A program made the translations under genes and the position numbers. The notes beneath the pieces were generated by a model that did not search any database, was not told the DNA's origin, and saw nothing but the letters and a program-made list of their open reading frames with translations. From contig NC_073691.1 of the NCBI RefSeq assembly GCF_029784155.1, positions 131,316,714 through 131,380,713 on the forward strand: DNA of 64,000 nt, read 5' to 3'. Positions 11,111-22,004 of the stretch are shown here, piece after piece. Positions within the stretch are counted from its first letter, which is position 1. Each line of letters opens with the position of its first letter. This stretch comes from Uranotaenia lowii (lineage: Eukaryota > Arthropoda > Insecta > Diptera > Culicidae).

Positions 11111-12639
11111 AATCGTTGTATGATCACATGACCATTGAAGATTTGAGTACAGAGATTTGAGTACTAAGTCCACTACACCACGATAGCCGGCTTGTTATTA
11201 CGTTTTCAGTATCCACGAGATTTCTGGCATAAATATCAGGCGACGTAAGTGACCAAACTGATATTTCTGACCGATCCAGTGCAGTAGAGCATTAGGTTAT
11301 CTGCAATTACAGTCTTCAAGTTATGTCGTGAGACGGAACACTATGTAAATAACATAAAATATATTATCGGCAAGGTAAACATACCAAAGAACTGAAATTA
11401 TTACCGTACTTCGCATGTGGCGCAACAGGTAGAATAAAAACCAAACTTATCATTTCCCGTTTATTTTTCAATTTTAAACTTTCTTTATGATCAAAATTCA
11501 TTTATAGAATGACATGATCAGAGAAAAAATAATTTCATTGATCATGAAAGTAAATTGAAAGAACCATCATCTTCGGAGGACCCGAGCCCACGACCAGCTA
11601 AAGGCCAAAAAGATCATTAAAATTTCATTATAACAAAACCCGAGAAACTCCCGAAACAGTTTCAGCTCTTTCGAATGTTGTCAGTAAGGTCTCGTGAGTT
11701 CCAGAGATAAACGAGAATGGCAGCAGCAGTCCGTTGTACGTTTATGGCCAACCACCGAGACCAACAGGGACCTATCATGGTGTGCGGAGGATCGCCGAAG
11801 TGACGGGAGGAATTCTTAAGCTTCCTTGATTATGTCTCACTTCCTTCGTGATCGGATTTTTTCCCTCCGTTGTTGGTTCGGCACTTTCCATGCTTCTGAA
11901 TTCTCGAACCCCCAAAAAAGGGTTCTGTTTCGACATTCTCCAACTTTTATGTTTAGCATTCTTTCATGACGTGAGCCAATCCAAGAAGCAACATGTATGT
12001 TAAACAACATGAAACCCAAAGCTGGAAGCGGATCCTCATTCTTTAAATTTTTTGAATCTTCCAAATAGCATCGGAAAAACTCGCAAGCAGATGTTTTATT
12101 CAGCAAATCGTTTCCTCCAGCACCCATAAAATTGAATGTGTTTTTTTGCCTCGGTTATTCCTGATTGATCGAAAGTCTGCATTTATATCCAGATTTGGTT
12201 GAGATTTTTCATTGGACATGAAATTATTTTCTGCTTGTTGTACTGTTCCAGCTTTTATTATTTGTCGATAAGGTCGGAAAAAATTTCAAATCCTTCTTTT
12301 GTCACTCGGAGTTGGAACATCGCGAAGGGGGAGGGGGAGGGGTAGATAATAAAAAAGAATGCAAAAACCCAAGAAATTTGAATAAATAGGTAATAAGACT
12401 CCCATCTTTCAAAATTTGCTTTTGCTTTTGTTATCTTTGGGATATTTGATAAATTTTTCAAAATGTTCTTAAAATTTTAAAACTTTATTTATTCCCCCCT
12501 TCGTGTTTTTTGGAAATTTCGAAGGACGGGGGAGGAGGTGTTCAACAAAAGAAGAAATTGATATTTGTTACGGCCTTATTGAAATGAAACAACCGAACTC
12601 ACATACACACACCTAGCTAGACTAGCTACTCGTGGGATT
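11111..12639. other. unassigned intergenic DNA
   Basis: There is no convincing gene. A tRNA-like A box (TGGTGTAGTGG, minus strand, near 11175-11185) suggests a SINE fragment. The stretch 11560-11800 is GC-richer without a clear frame. Open frames of 67-96 codons on the minus strand lack any familiar motif. Confidence 0.35.
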
Positions 12640-13022
12640 CACTAGTGATAGCTAGTGTTCGGTGGTAGGAGTACTACGGCGATATCCAGCTAGGCAGCTT
12701 GCTGTCCAACTGGTAGAAACTTCAGAAAGCTCCATAGCGGAAGAAGGAAGAGAGCCTGTGAGCTCTCCAAAGAAGGAAGAAGTTCCTGTGCCGAAGGCCA
12801 TGAAGGAAGCGGTGACAGAAATTAAGGCTTTGATTAGCTTGGTTTTGAGCAAGCAAAACATTCATAAGGAGGTCAACGACAAGCTTGTAAAGGCTATGGC
12901 TCTTTCTACAGAGGCAAACAAAGCAGTCCTAGAGATGGTTAGAGAGCTAAGCGGCAGCGCTACTAGTAGAGGAACAGAGGCGGAGAAACCCTCTAAGGCA
13001 GAGCTGCAAATTATCAGTGTCA

Positions 13023-13441
13023 GATAGCCGATGTCAGCCGACTTTGATACTGCTTTGCATGTCTATGTCATGCGATACTGATTTTTGGTCAGCGACATGT
13101 GCTTACAATGTCATGACCAAGTTGAATAAACGACATCATACTTGCTTCGACTTTTTTCTTCTTACGGCCAACAGAAACATTTTTTCAACTTTTTCGCAAC
13201 TTATAACGTAAAATCCCTCCCAAAACAACCAGAAATTGAAATAGAAAGATGATCGTATGTGTGGTGCGAGTGGAGCGCAAAAATGTCATTCAATATTGAC
13301 ATTGCTGCCTGACCGACATTGTAGCTTGGTCATTCAACTCGTAGATGACTTTGATATTCTTTCGATAACATTGACTACTAGACGTTGGTCGGGTAGAACG
13401 AAATTGACTGAAATTTATCAGCCTTGCTCTAAGGCGAATGT
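13023..13441. mobile_element. possible small insertion within ORF1
   Basis: The gag-like frame is lost over about 420 nt between the blocks ending ELQIISVR and starting VSRPKRIDAF. TGTCAG lies at both junctions, which would fit a 6-bp target duplication. The segment repeats GTCA motifs, including AATGTCA pairing with TGACATT around 13282-13303. I found no clear terminal inverted repeat, so this may simply be diverged ORF1. Confidence 0.3.
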
Positions 13442-13913
13442 CAGTCGCCCGAAACGGATCGATGCCTTTGTTCAAACGGTCACGAATGAGCTCATTACTC
13501 CGAGAAGCTCTAAGAGTGTAAAAAAGGAACGAGGGTCCCCAGGTGATCCAAGACCTGTCACCCTTAAGAAGAGGGCCCAGGACCCGATGGTTCGACAGAA
13601 CCTTGGTCAATTGAAAGCCAAGGACGATAGGCCCAACGAAGGAGCGCCCTTCGAATGGCAGACTGTGACGCGCAAACACCGTAAGGAGAGAGCTACGAAA
13701 ACAAATACCAAGCCCAAGAAGCAGCGAAGCCGCGTAAGGGAAAAAAAGGTGGAGCTATCGTAGTTAAGGCGCGCGGACGTGCTTCGTCAGATGCGGACCG
13801 ACGACAAGCTTGCTGGACTAGGTGAAAACGTGAGGAGAATCCGTCGTACTCGTTTCGGTGAAATGATCCTCGAGTTGAAACGAAGTTCGGCAACAAAGAG
13901 TGCATCTTTCAAG

Positions 13914-16729
13914 CAGGGCTGGTAGCGGTTTGACAATGAAATAGTAGGGACTTTAGTGACCAAAATTTGAAAAAAAAGTGACCAAATAGTGACTTTGAGG
14001 ACCGAAAAAAGTGACCAAATAGTGACTATGTAGAACGAAAAAATAACTTTGAAGTACAAAACATGTGACCAGTCAGGCCCGTGCGATGGACCCTTCCGGG
14101 GGGGTTTTCAAAATTCAAATTTAGATAAAACCAAAAATAAACAATTGAAAAGGAAAGGGTTTTCTTACACCATTTGTCAATCATGTTCAACACAAAAACT
14201 AAAAAAATGACTGATAAACAAAATTTTGGAAACATATTACAATGAATGTTTCAAATCTTCGATAAGTCAAGAAAGTAAGAAATAAATTAGCTTCAAAAGA
14301 ATTTCTTAGCAAATTTAAAATTAAAAAGTATCTGAATTCTAAAATAAATGTCAAATCTTGTAGAAAACTTAGCATGAATAGATGTTAGGAAAATGATAAT
14401 AATTGTTAATTTTTATTCATCTGAATTTGAAATTCTGTTCCTCATTTTTAACTGGAAGTTTAGTAAGAAATTCCGCTGTAATTTTTTAATTTGAACAAAA
14501 AATATTTAATCACGATTTAAAATGTAAATTACCGATTACTGAATAAGAAATGAATTTTGAACAGAATTTATTCAATGTTTGATATTTTAATTTAATTTTA
14601 TAAAAAGAAGAATATATTTATAATTATTTTAAAAGTGCCAGTTATAGAAGCCAGACATAAAACCTTTAATAAAGTAAAATCCTCCACGTTCAACTACACT
14701 GACAAAGAAATGTTAGAAAATGAGTAATTATGTGAATGATAAAAACTGATAAACAATTAAAAATAATGAGTTCAAAACTTTTGTTATTAACACTGCGTAT
14801 TAAAATTTAATTTGAAAGTTGCTACTTAGAACAATTTTTCAAACTTTTTAGATTAATTTAAAAATCATGATCGATCCAAAAATATGATTTCATATAAAAA
14901 AAATTAATAAAAAGTTTTTAAAGTTTCAATCGCAGGTTTTTAAGCTTTGAATTACAAGCTCTGAGTATTTTGTCTCTTTTGATTAAAATATTGGGTCCTG
15001 AAAGAACAGAAGGTTGAAATTATGTTTTTTTATTTAAAATTTGGAGTTAAAGGCTTATGGTTGAAGAACACGAAAATTTAGAATTTTAAAACAAGGAAAC
15101 AATTGTTAAAAATATGTCTTAAAAATTTAAAAAGTTTGATTAAAAAAATCCGGCAAGTTGATTATAAAATTGAAAAAAAAAACTGTACAATAAAATTCGG
15201 TAGATTTATTTAAAAAATTGAAAAAACAGTATGGAAATAAAAAGATTAGTTTTGAAAAACATTTCAGGAAGAGTTTTTTCAATAAACATGTTTCATCATA
15301 ACCATTTTGGTGCTTATTTTTTCAATTATTGATTTGGTAAATAGTGTCCTCAACTAGAAATTTTGTCAAATTCGGCCATTTAGTTTTGGTAATAAAATGT
15401 TAATTACTAGTAAAATTGATAGATAACTGATTATGGAAAAATGTCATTACAAGTATTTTTGACATCACAGCAGAAAGTGTAAAAAAAACTTGATTCTATT
15501 TAAAGCTCATTAATTCATATAAAACTTTTATTTCTAAATAATATGTTTTTGATTTGAGTTTTTGTGAAAAGAAAGTGCAGAAACTTCTCTAAAGATTTTA
15601 AATTATTTTCATTTCAATAACAAACCCACCGTACGAGGAAAGGTGTGCTCTGATATGTCTAACCTCACTCGAAAAGCGGCGCGTCGAACTGCAGCAAGGT
15701 TTTATATTCGACACATTGACCAACCGTATTGACTGTGCTTACATTCTACAACGTGTTAACATTTATGTACCAACGAGAACACTTCGACAACGTCAGTTTC
15801 TTTCAATTCCTCACCACCGTACTGCCTATGGCTAAAACCACCCTATTGACAAGTGTTGTGAACTTTTTAATTTAGTGTATAATTTGTTTAATTTTAATAT
15901 GTGCAAACGTCGTTTTAAAATAGGCTTAAGAAGAATTTCCTAGTTTTTAAGTCATCAGTCTGTACGGTAATTAAACCGAAGACGAAATAAATAATAATAA
16001 ATATAAAAGCTGATAGAAATATTTCATACATATGTAGATTCGGGGAACCCAAATTAGTTGAAATTACCGTTTAAATTCATTGCACCTAAAAAGAAGTAAT
16101 TTTTGTGGCCCTGTGTAAATTTTTACAACCCTTTTTTAAGTATTTAGAAGAACAAAAAACACGAAATAAAATTGAGTCTGAAATTGTTTTTTAAAGAATA
16201 TTTCATATCATCATAACATTTGTTATGACATAAAAGATTTTTTTTCATAAAAAAAATGGTTCATTTCAATCTCAATCTTAGTTACACTTCTTAATAAAAA
16301 CCCATTCTAACTAAAGACGAGATAGGGTTTTTGTATATCAAGTTTTGAGTTCCAATACAAAAGGTTGATTGAACTAAAAACTAGAATCTACAATCAAAGT
16401 TAGTTTCAATTCACGAACGTCAAATAATGTCGTAGATCGAAATGTCTCAAGCCAAGGGTGATTCATGCCGAAATTCCGCCGGAGGCGAAAAAAATTTCTG
16501 ACTGACTGATCAAGTAATTTACCGTTACTACCGTCAATATTAACACGCGCAATTCAAATTACTTTTTCATTGGTTTATTATCGGTGAAAAAAGTGACTTT
16601 TGGTGATAAAAGTGACCATTTTTCGGAAAATAGTGACTTTAGTGACCAAATGATGAAAAAAGTTACTTTTTAGTGACTGACCCAAAAAAAGTGACCAAGT
16701 CACTAAAAAGTGACTCGCTACCAGCCCTG
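13914..16729. mobile_element. 2.8-kb non-autonomous TIR element inside the R1-like ORF1
   Basis: The ends are perfect 14-bp inverted repeats, CAGGGCTGGTAGCG and CGCTACCAGCCCTG, flanked by TTCAAG at 13908-13913 and 16730-16735. The outer 150 nt on each side hold repeated AGTGACCA and AGTGACTTT motifs, which look like subterminal transposase-binding repeats. The interior is very AT-rich, has no transposase frame, and carries a truncated non-LTR fragment at 15629-16010. CAGGG termini recall hAT elements, but the duplication seen is 6 bp rather than 8, so the superfamily is open. Confidence 0.85.
15629..16010 (+). pseudogene. 5'-truncated non-LTR retrotransposon, RT C-terminal fragment
   Basis: A 315-nt frame (15629-15943) with one internal stop encodes the tail of a reverse-transcriptase polyprotein: IDCAYILQRVNIYVPTRTLR, then FLSIPHHRTAYG. 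Its last 35 residues (NHPIDKCCELFNLVYNLFNF) match the end of the fragment at 24782-25345, so both belong to one family. The frame is followed by an untranslated tail ending in TAA-rich repeats (AAATAATAATAAATA). The element is truncated at its 5' end, as is usual for target-primed insertions, and lies inside the 2.8-kb TIR element. Confidence 0.65.
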
Positions 16730-17173
16730 TTCAAGGTACCAGCGGAGGAAGTTCTAGGCGAGAAGGCGGAGGTGCGTGCGCTTTGTCACGAAGTAGCCAT
16801 CCGTATCGAAAACCTCGACGAAATTACGACAGAAGATGTAGTCAGTATAGCGCTAGTCGTCCAGTGTAAGACAGGGTCCTCCCAAATCCGGAACACAGTT
16901 TGCAATTGTGAGGCTTCCAGTGGTAGCAGCCAACGCAGCACTCGAGTGCAGGCGGCTAAAGGTGGGATGATCAGTTTGTCAGATAACCATCTCCCAGCAA
17001 CCAGAGGTATGCTTTCGATGCATGGAGTATGGCCACAAGTCGTTTGACTGCAAGGGAGTTAACAGACGAGGATTATACTGGGGGTGCGGGGATTCCGGTC
17101 ACATAGCGGCTAACTGAAGTAAGCCGGCGAAATGTCTTATTTGCACTGGTGATCATGTAACTGGCAACTCAAG

Positions 17174-19613
17174 ATGCTCTGCCTACCAAAAGGCGCTAGC
17201 AGCGATACCAAGGGCTTGGAAGTAATCCAAATCAACCTCAACCACTGTCACGAAGCACAACAGCTTCTGCGACAGATGGCGGTGGAAGAGAAGCTAGACA
17301 TAGCGTTAGTAGCCCCGTTATTATCGCGGGGGATTTCAATGCGTGGGCCAAGGAATGAGGTAGTTCCCTTACGAACGCCAGAGGGCAAAGTCTACTTGAA
17401 GCACTTGCAAGGCTGAATGTGGACCTGGCGAACGTAGGTAATAATAGAACCTACCATAGAGAGGGGCGTGAATCCATTATAGATATCACATTTGCTAGTC
17501 CCAGATGGACAAGTAATTGGAGCGTGAGCGAGGACTACACTCATAACGACCACTTTGCAATCCGCTATCGTGCGAGTAAGAGTGCACAGTCAGTCAGAGG
17601 AAAGGTAATGACAGGTGAGCGACGCTGGAGGACAAAACAATTTGACCGGAATGTCTTTGTCGAGGTTTTGAAGTGGGAGCAAAACCTGTCTAACTTGTCG
17701 GCGGAAAACCTGACGAAAGTACTCACACGTGCTTGTGACGCAGCAATGACGAGGAGAGCTAGTCGTAAAAGCGCTAGGCGAAACATGCAGAGTGCACGAA
17801 CTCAAACGGAGAGAGACGAGCGTAGGCCGCTTTTCAAAAATGCGAAAAGAAACCTATTCAAGGCTATTAAAGAGAGTAAAAAGGCATGTTTAAGGTTTGT
17901 CTTGATGCCAATGACCGACCATGGGGCATGGGGTGATGCCTACAGGATAGTCAGGGCAAAAAACAAAAGCGGTAGCGCACCACCTGAAATGTGCCCCAAC
18001 AAACTAAGGGAAATAACAAGAGAGCTGTTCCCTCAACATAATATCAATAGCCGGCCACAAATCCCGTACGACTGGGATATGAGCGAGGAGGAGTTAATAT
18101 CGTTGGAAGAACTGCAAGATATCGCAAAATCCCTTCAGCTGGAAAAGGCTCCCGGTCCAGATGGTATCCCGAACATTGCAGTTAAGGCCGCGATTATGGA
18201 TTTCCCAGAATGTTCCGATCGTCACTTCAAATTTGTATTGAGGAAAGGATGTTTCCAGAAATTTGGAAAAGGCAGAAGCTGGTTCTGCTGCCCAAACCAG
18301 GAAAGCCATTGGGGAACCCATCGGCATACAGGCCAATACGCCTACTGGATACGGTTGGAAAGGTTCTGGAAAAGGTGATCTTGAATCGTATCCAGCAGTA
18401 CACCGAGGGCGAAGGCGGATTGTCCAACGATCAATTCGGCTTTCGAAAAGGGCGATGCACAATCGACACCATTCGAACTGTCATCAAAACGGCTGATAAA
18501 GTCAGACTCAAGAAGAGAAGAGGGGATCGTTTTTGTGCGGTAGTAACATTGGACGTGCGCAACGCCTTCAATAGCGTCAGCTGGGCAGCGATTGCATCTT
18601 CGCTTATAAAAATGAGAATACCGAAATATCTCTGCAAATTAGTGGAAAGCTATTTCCAGAACCTCAAGCTACAATACATCACGTGCGAAGGATTTCAGGA
18701 AATGGATGTTACAGCTCGAGTACCGCAAGGGTTGATACTGGGCCCGGTCCTGTGGAATATTACGTACGGTGCAGACATTGAGCCTGCTAGAAGGAGTAAA
18801 GTTGATTGGTTTTGCGGACGACATCGTGCTACTAGCGACTGGTTACTCAACAGAAATCGTCCAGCTAAGAGCTTCAGAGGCTGTAGAAGCGGTAGAGAGC
18901 TGGATGCACTCCACGGCCGCACTCACGAGGATAATGGCGAACAACTCAGCGATCCGAAGTAGTTAGCAGACGATTATTTCGAGTATAGTTTCGTCATTCC
19001 TTCGGTACGAAGGGGCGGCCTGGAAATCTGGTCTTAACATCCAGTGTAACCAGCAGAAGCTGAACAGTGTACAAAGGCGAATGAATTTGCGGGTTATCCG
19101 TACATACCGCACCGTTTCGTCGGAGGCTACATGCGTTGTAGCGGGAGTCTCCATCTCGGTTTTGTTGATGGAGGACTCCTATTGCTACGAAAATAGAGAC
19201 ACTCAAAACGTGAGAACACGAGCCAGAGATAGCTCCACGGCCAACTGGCAGCAGCTGTGGGACAGCTCAGAAAGAGGAAGGTGGACCCATCGTTTGATCC
19301 CAAACATCGAGGAGTGGATGGCGAAGTGGATTTCTACATGACGCAATTCCTGACTGGTCATGGATGCTTCATGAAGTATCACCTCAGGTTCGGACATGCG
19401 GCCTCGCCGGTCTGCCTAACATGCGGTGACGTGGGCGAGACACCCGAACACGTGGTATTCTATTGTCCAAGATTTGAAGAGGAACGTGCCAACGCATCTT
19501 GCGGGCCAGACACGACAGCCGACAACATGTTGCAGAAGATGTGTGATGACATCAACACTTGGTATGCAGTCTGCGATGGGCTCGCCCGGATAATAAGTTG
19601 GAGACTGAGGTAA
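17174..19613 (+). pseudogene. R1-like ORF2 endonuclease/reverse transcriptase pseudogene
   Basis: This encoded the enzyme that nicks target DNA and copies the element's RNA there. The start, LEVIQINLNHCHEAQQLL, is the usual first strand of the APE-type endonuclease. About 100 residues are then missing. The later endonuclease motifs AGDFNAWAKE and DYTHNDHFAIRY remain, the usual SDH now reading NDH. The RT domain shows KAPGPDGIPN, LLPKPGKP, SAYRPIRLLDTVGKVLEK, QFGFRKGRCTIDTIR, LDVRNAFNSVSW, VPQGLILGPVLW and the catalytic GFADDIVLLA (18805-18834). A C-terminal HLRFGHAASPVCLTCGDVGE segment ending HVVFYCPRFEEER is a Cys/His motif typical of the clade. Frameshifts near 18250, 18770 and 19340, plus stops, make it inactive. 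Confidence 0.85.
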
Positions 19614-19706
19614 ATTCCGATCGACGAAGTCGATAATTTAACTTTGTTTTACTTAGCTGAATAAGTCCAATCGTGTTAAAACGACTATAATCGAAACAAA
19701 AAAAAA

Positions 19707-21285
19707 TGATGGCGAAAATCTTGAGTTAATATGCTCAAAATCCAGTGCAAAGTTGAATTCAAGTGCAAGAAAATCTGAGAGGTTGCAAATTGACAAAAAG
19801 TTCGAAAAACAGTTACTTTTGAAAATTCGTCAAAAATTCTGTGTTTTGTATCTTGACAATCTAAACATGCGAAAATGTTCCGAATTACGGCACTTTTTAG
19901 CACTGCTATCAAAATTTATCTGGTGTGACTTAAACAATTCCACAGTTCATTGGTTGAAAAGTACGGTTTTCACACCACTTTTTTATATTTTTTGTAGTCA
20001 TGATCTTAAAAAAAATCAATATCCTTATGTGCTTCTAGCTTCAGCTTTTTTTAACACTAAGTGAAATTTTTGTCGAGCATCCCATAGCTGATCTAAGGTC
20101 TTTTTTCGAAGCATGTTTTTTTGGATTTTTTTATAGACTTTGAATAAAGGAAAACTGAAGTGTTGTAGATGAATATTGTCTGAAAATCGTATTTGAGTTA
20201 CATACATTACGAGGTTTTCAAAACTAAAAATTTAAATTTTAGTTAGGAGTTTCACTCCTGGGATTGTAACGGGTAAAAATTTCAGGGACGGATGAGGGTT
20301 TATCAACCAAAAAGCATCTCCGTCGGAAAAAAACCCCTATAATTGGCAATCTTGTTTCGGTCGAAATAATAAAAAAAAGAACTTCGAAGCATCCGCTTGT
20401 CACAAAACGCTACTGCAGCATAATTTCAAGGAATTCAGCATAAATTGATCCGGCCAGTAGGAAATTCAGCTCGTTGATGATCCGTGAAGGTTAACATCGA
20501 GTTTGGGAAAAATGAAGCTCCTTTCCTGTACGGGATTCAAACTGCATACGCTTACTTTCATAGGTGAGATGTAGTTTTCAACTCTCCTTACATATGAAGT
20601 TCGAATGAATCATCCCAGAACAATTTGACTTATTTTGGGTTATGGTTTAATAGAAAACTTATATTTCAATCACAGTTTTGTTTATGAATATATTAATAAA
20701 TTGTAAGCCACCTACAAGCATGCGAATCCAACGGCAATAAAATTGAAGGAATCGTCACCTCGTTAATCTTCGAACAAAGTGGTTGGTATCGACATCGGAG
20801 AGTCCGTGAATGGTAAATTGACGTCAGGCCATCAAAGGCCGCCTCGGTCCCCATAACTGGATTTGGCCTTTGACAGAGGAAACGTAACCTGCACATGCAC
20901 GTGACATTTTGATCAATCCATTTATGAATACCTATGCCACTTTTTTTTCTCTCTTCTCGGCTATTTTTAATCGATTTGTAATGCCATTGAAAACTGCTGC
21001 CGATGGCCAAAGTCGCAGTAAAAAATTTTATATCATAGCGCATTAGCTTTTTTGGAGGCATCGACATGATATATGGAGTTATTGGTGATTTCAAACGACG
21101 ACGCTTTTGAGAAAACATAAACCGGCAACATTTAGACAAAATGGTATCATAAAAGTATGCTTCAACCCACAGTTAAATCAATCAAACTTCAACGTGGGAA
21201 AAAAACTTCAGTCATCATTGTGATTGTAAGCTTGATAAAGCACAAAAAATCCTTGTAAACAAAAAAAATCTATCTATCTGGTCTA
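19707..21285. other. unassigned AT-rich DNA with one dispersed repeat
   Basis: No gene is visible. Positions 20095-20260 hold a diverged copy of a repeat also seen at 27600-27840 and 32695-32900; shared blocks are GAAGCATGTTTTTTT, ACTTTGAATAA, GAATATTGTCTGAAAATC, GAGTTACAT and TTTTCAAAACTA. The 148-codon minus-strand frame at 20693-21139 resembles no family I know. Confidence 0.4.
20095..20260. repeat. dispersed repeat family, copy 1
   Basis: The three copies (here, 27600-27840 and 32695-32900) share order and spacing of several 10-20 nt blocks but are well diverged. The two longer copies continue into a segment reading TCATTTGAC...CGGTTTAAA/CGGTATAAA and then GGTATGTTT. The ends are not defined. 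Confidence 0.5.
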
Positions 21286-21678
21286 CAGTCAGTGACAAAA
21301 GTTAGTAATTTCCACCATTCTTTTGCTGAAATGAATGTTTTATGAAATAAACTGTACTTACTGATACTATTTGAAGTCCATGAAATATATTTTTGAATTA
21401 TGAAACTAATGTCTTACACGTGTTTTAATTTTTCTAATCAAAATTGAATTGGATGAGAGTAAGTAACCTTTGGTATTTCCGGTTGAATGTGAACGTCTAT
21501 AGACGACTGTAGAATATCCCTTAATGCCCCAAAATATCCCCAAATCGTAAAATTTCAACTCAATCGAGCATTTTTAAAGGCAGGTCAAGAATCCTCTGAA
21601 AAAAAAAACAAAATAAAAACAGGAAAAATAGGGAACTGGAAAAGAGAAGTTGAGGAGATCTGAGAGTATACTCTATCT

Positions 21679-21897
21679 TAAGCTTGCCAGATTTATTTTG
21701 GTTTGCCCGAATATTTAATATAAAATTTAGGAACAGTCCAACCCGGCCCGGTTTCCCGTATTGCATTAAAAGTGCCCGGATATTGCCCGGATTTATGGTC
21801 GCTAATTTTGAAATCAAATGCCCGGATTTTGCCAGGTTTTTAAATAATATTGCCCGGGTACGTGCTGAAAACATTCTGGCAACCTTACTCTATCAAC
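21679..21897. mobile_element. hAT-like MITE (Buster-type target), copy 2
   Basis: Same ends (TAAGCTTGCCAGA / TTCTGGCAACCTTA) and same GCCCGG-rich interior as 10134-10627, but only 219 bp. It is flanked by CTCTATCT and CTCTATCA, an 8-bp target duplication with one mismatch that again fits nnnTAnnn. Confidence 0.75.
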
Positions 21898-22004
21898 ATT
21901 GTCATGCAATCGAGAATAACAAAGTTTTGGATGAATTTATCACTATCTTCACTAATCATCAATAACTGAGCCTAAAAGGTCATATATCACAAAACTTAAT
22001 TTAC

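Larger units (their letters stand above)
12662..17165 (+). pseudogene. R1-like ORF1 (gag-like, zinc-knuckle) pseudogene
   Basis: This encoded the nucleic-acid-binding protein that packages the element's RNA. Segments: an N-terminal charged part (12662-13027), a basic linker (13440-13763), a block ending ILELKRSSATKSASFK (to 13913), then after the insertion VPAEEVLGEKAEVRAL onward (from 16736). At 17030-17190 a series of CCHC zinc-knuckle-like motifs can be read (GHKSFDC, WGCGDSGHIAAN, CLICTGDH), one cysteine now being a stop. A frameshift lies in an A7 run near 13741. Removing the 2.8-kb insertion and one target copy rejoins SASFK with VPAEE in frame, showing that the insertion is secondary. 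Strongly degraded. Confidence 0.75.
12640..19706 (+). mobile_element. R1-like non-LTR retrotransposon, interrupted and decayed
   Basis: One element can be followed from an ORF1 start region near 12662 through gag-like ORF1 with zinc knuckles, an endonuclease/reverse-transcriptase ORF2, and a short 3' region ending in an A-rich tail near 19706. The organisation and the RT wording (LLPKPGKP, SAYRPI, QFGFRKGR, GFADD) fit the R1 clade. It is interrupted by a 2.8-kb element at 13914-16729 and perhaps by a smaller insertion at 13023-13441. It also has a deletion in the endonuclease and several frameshifts. Confidence 0.85.

Noticed and set aside
20693..21139. 148-codon minus-strand frame
   Set aside because: Composition is unremarkable, no family motif is seen, and there is no splice or initiation context.
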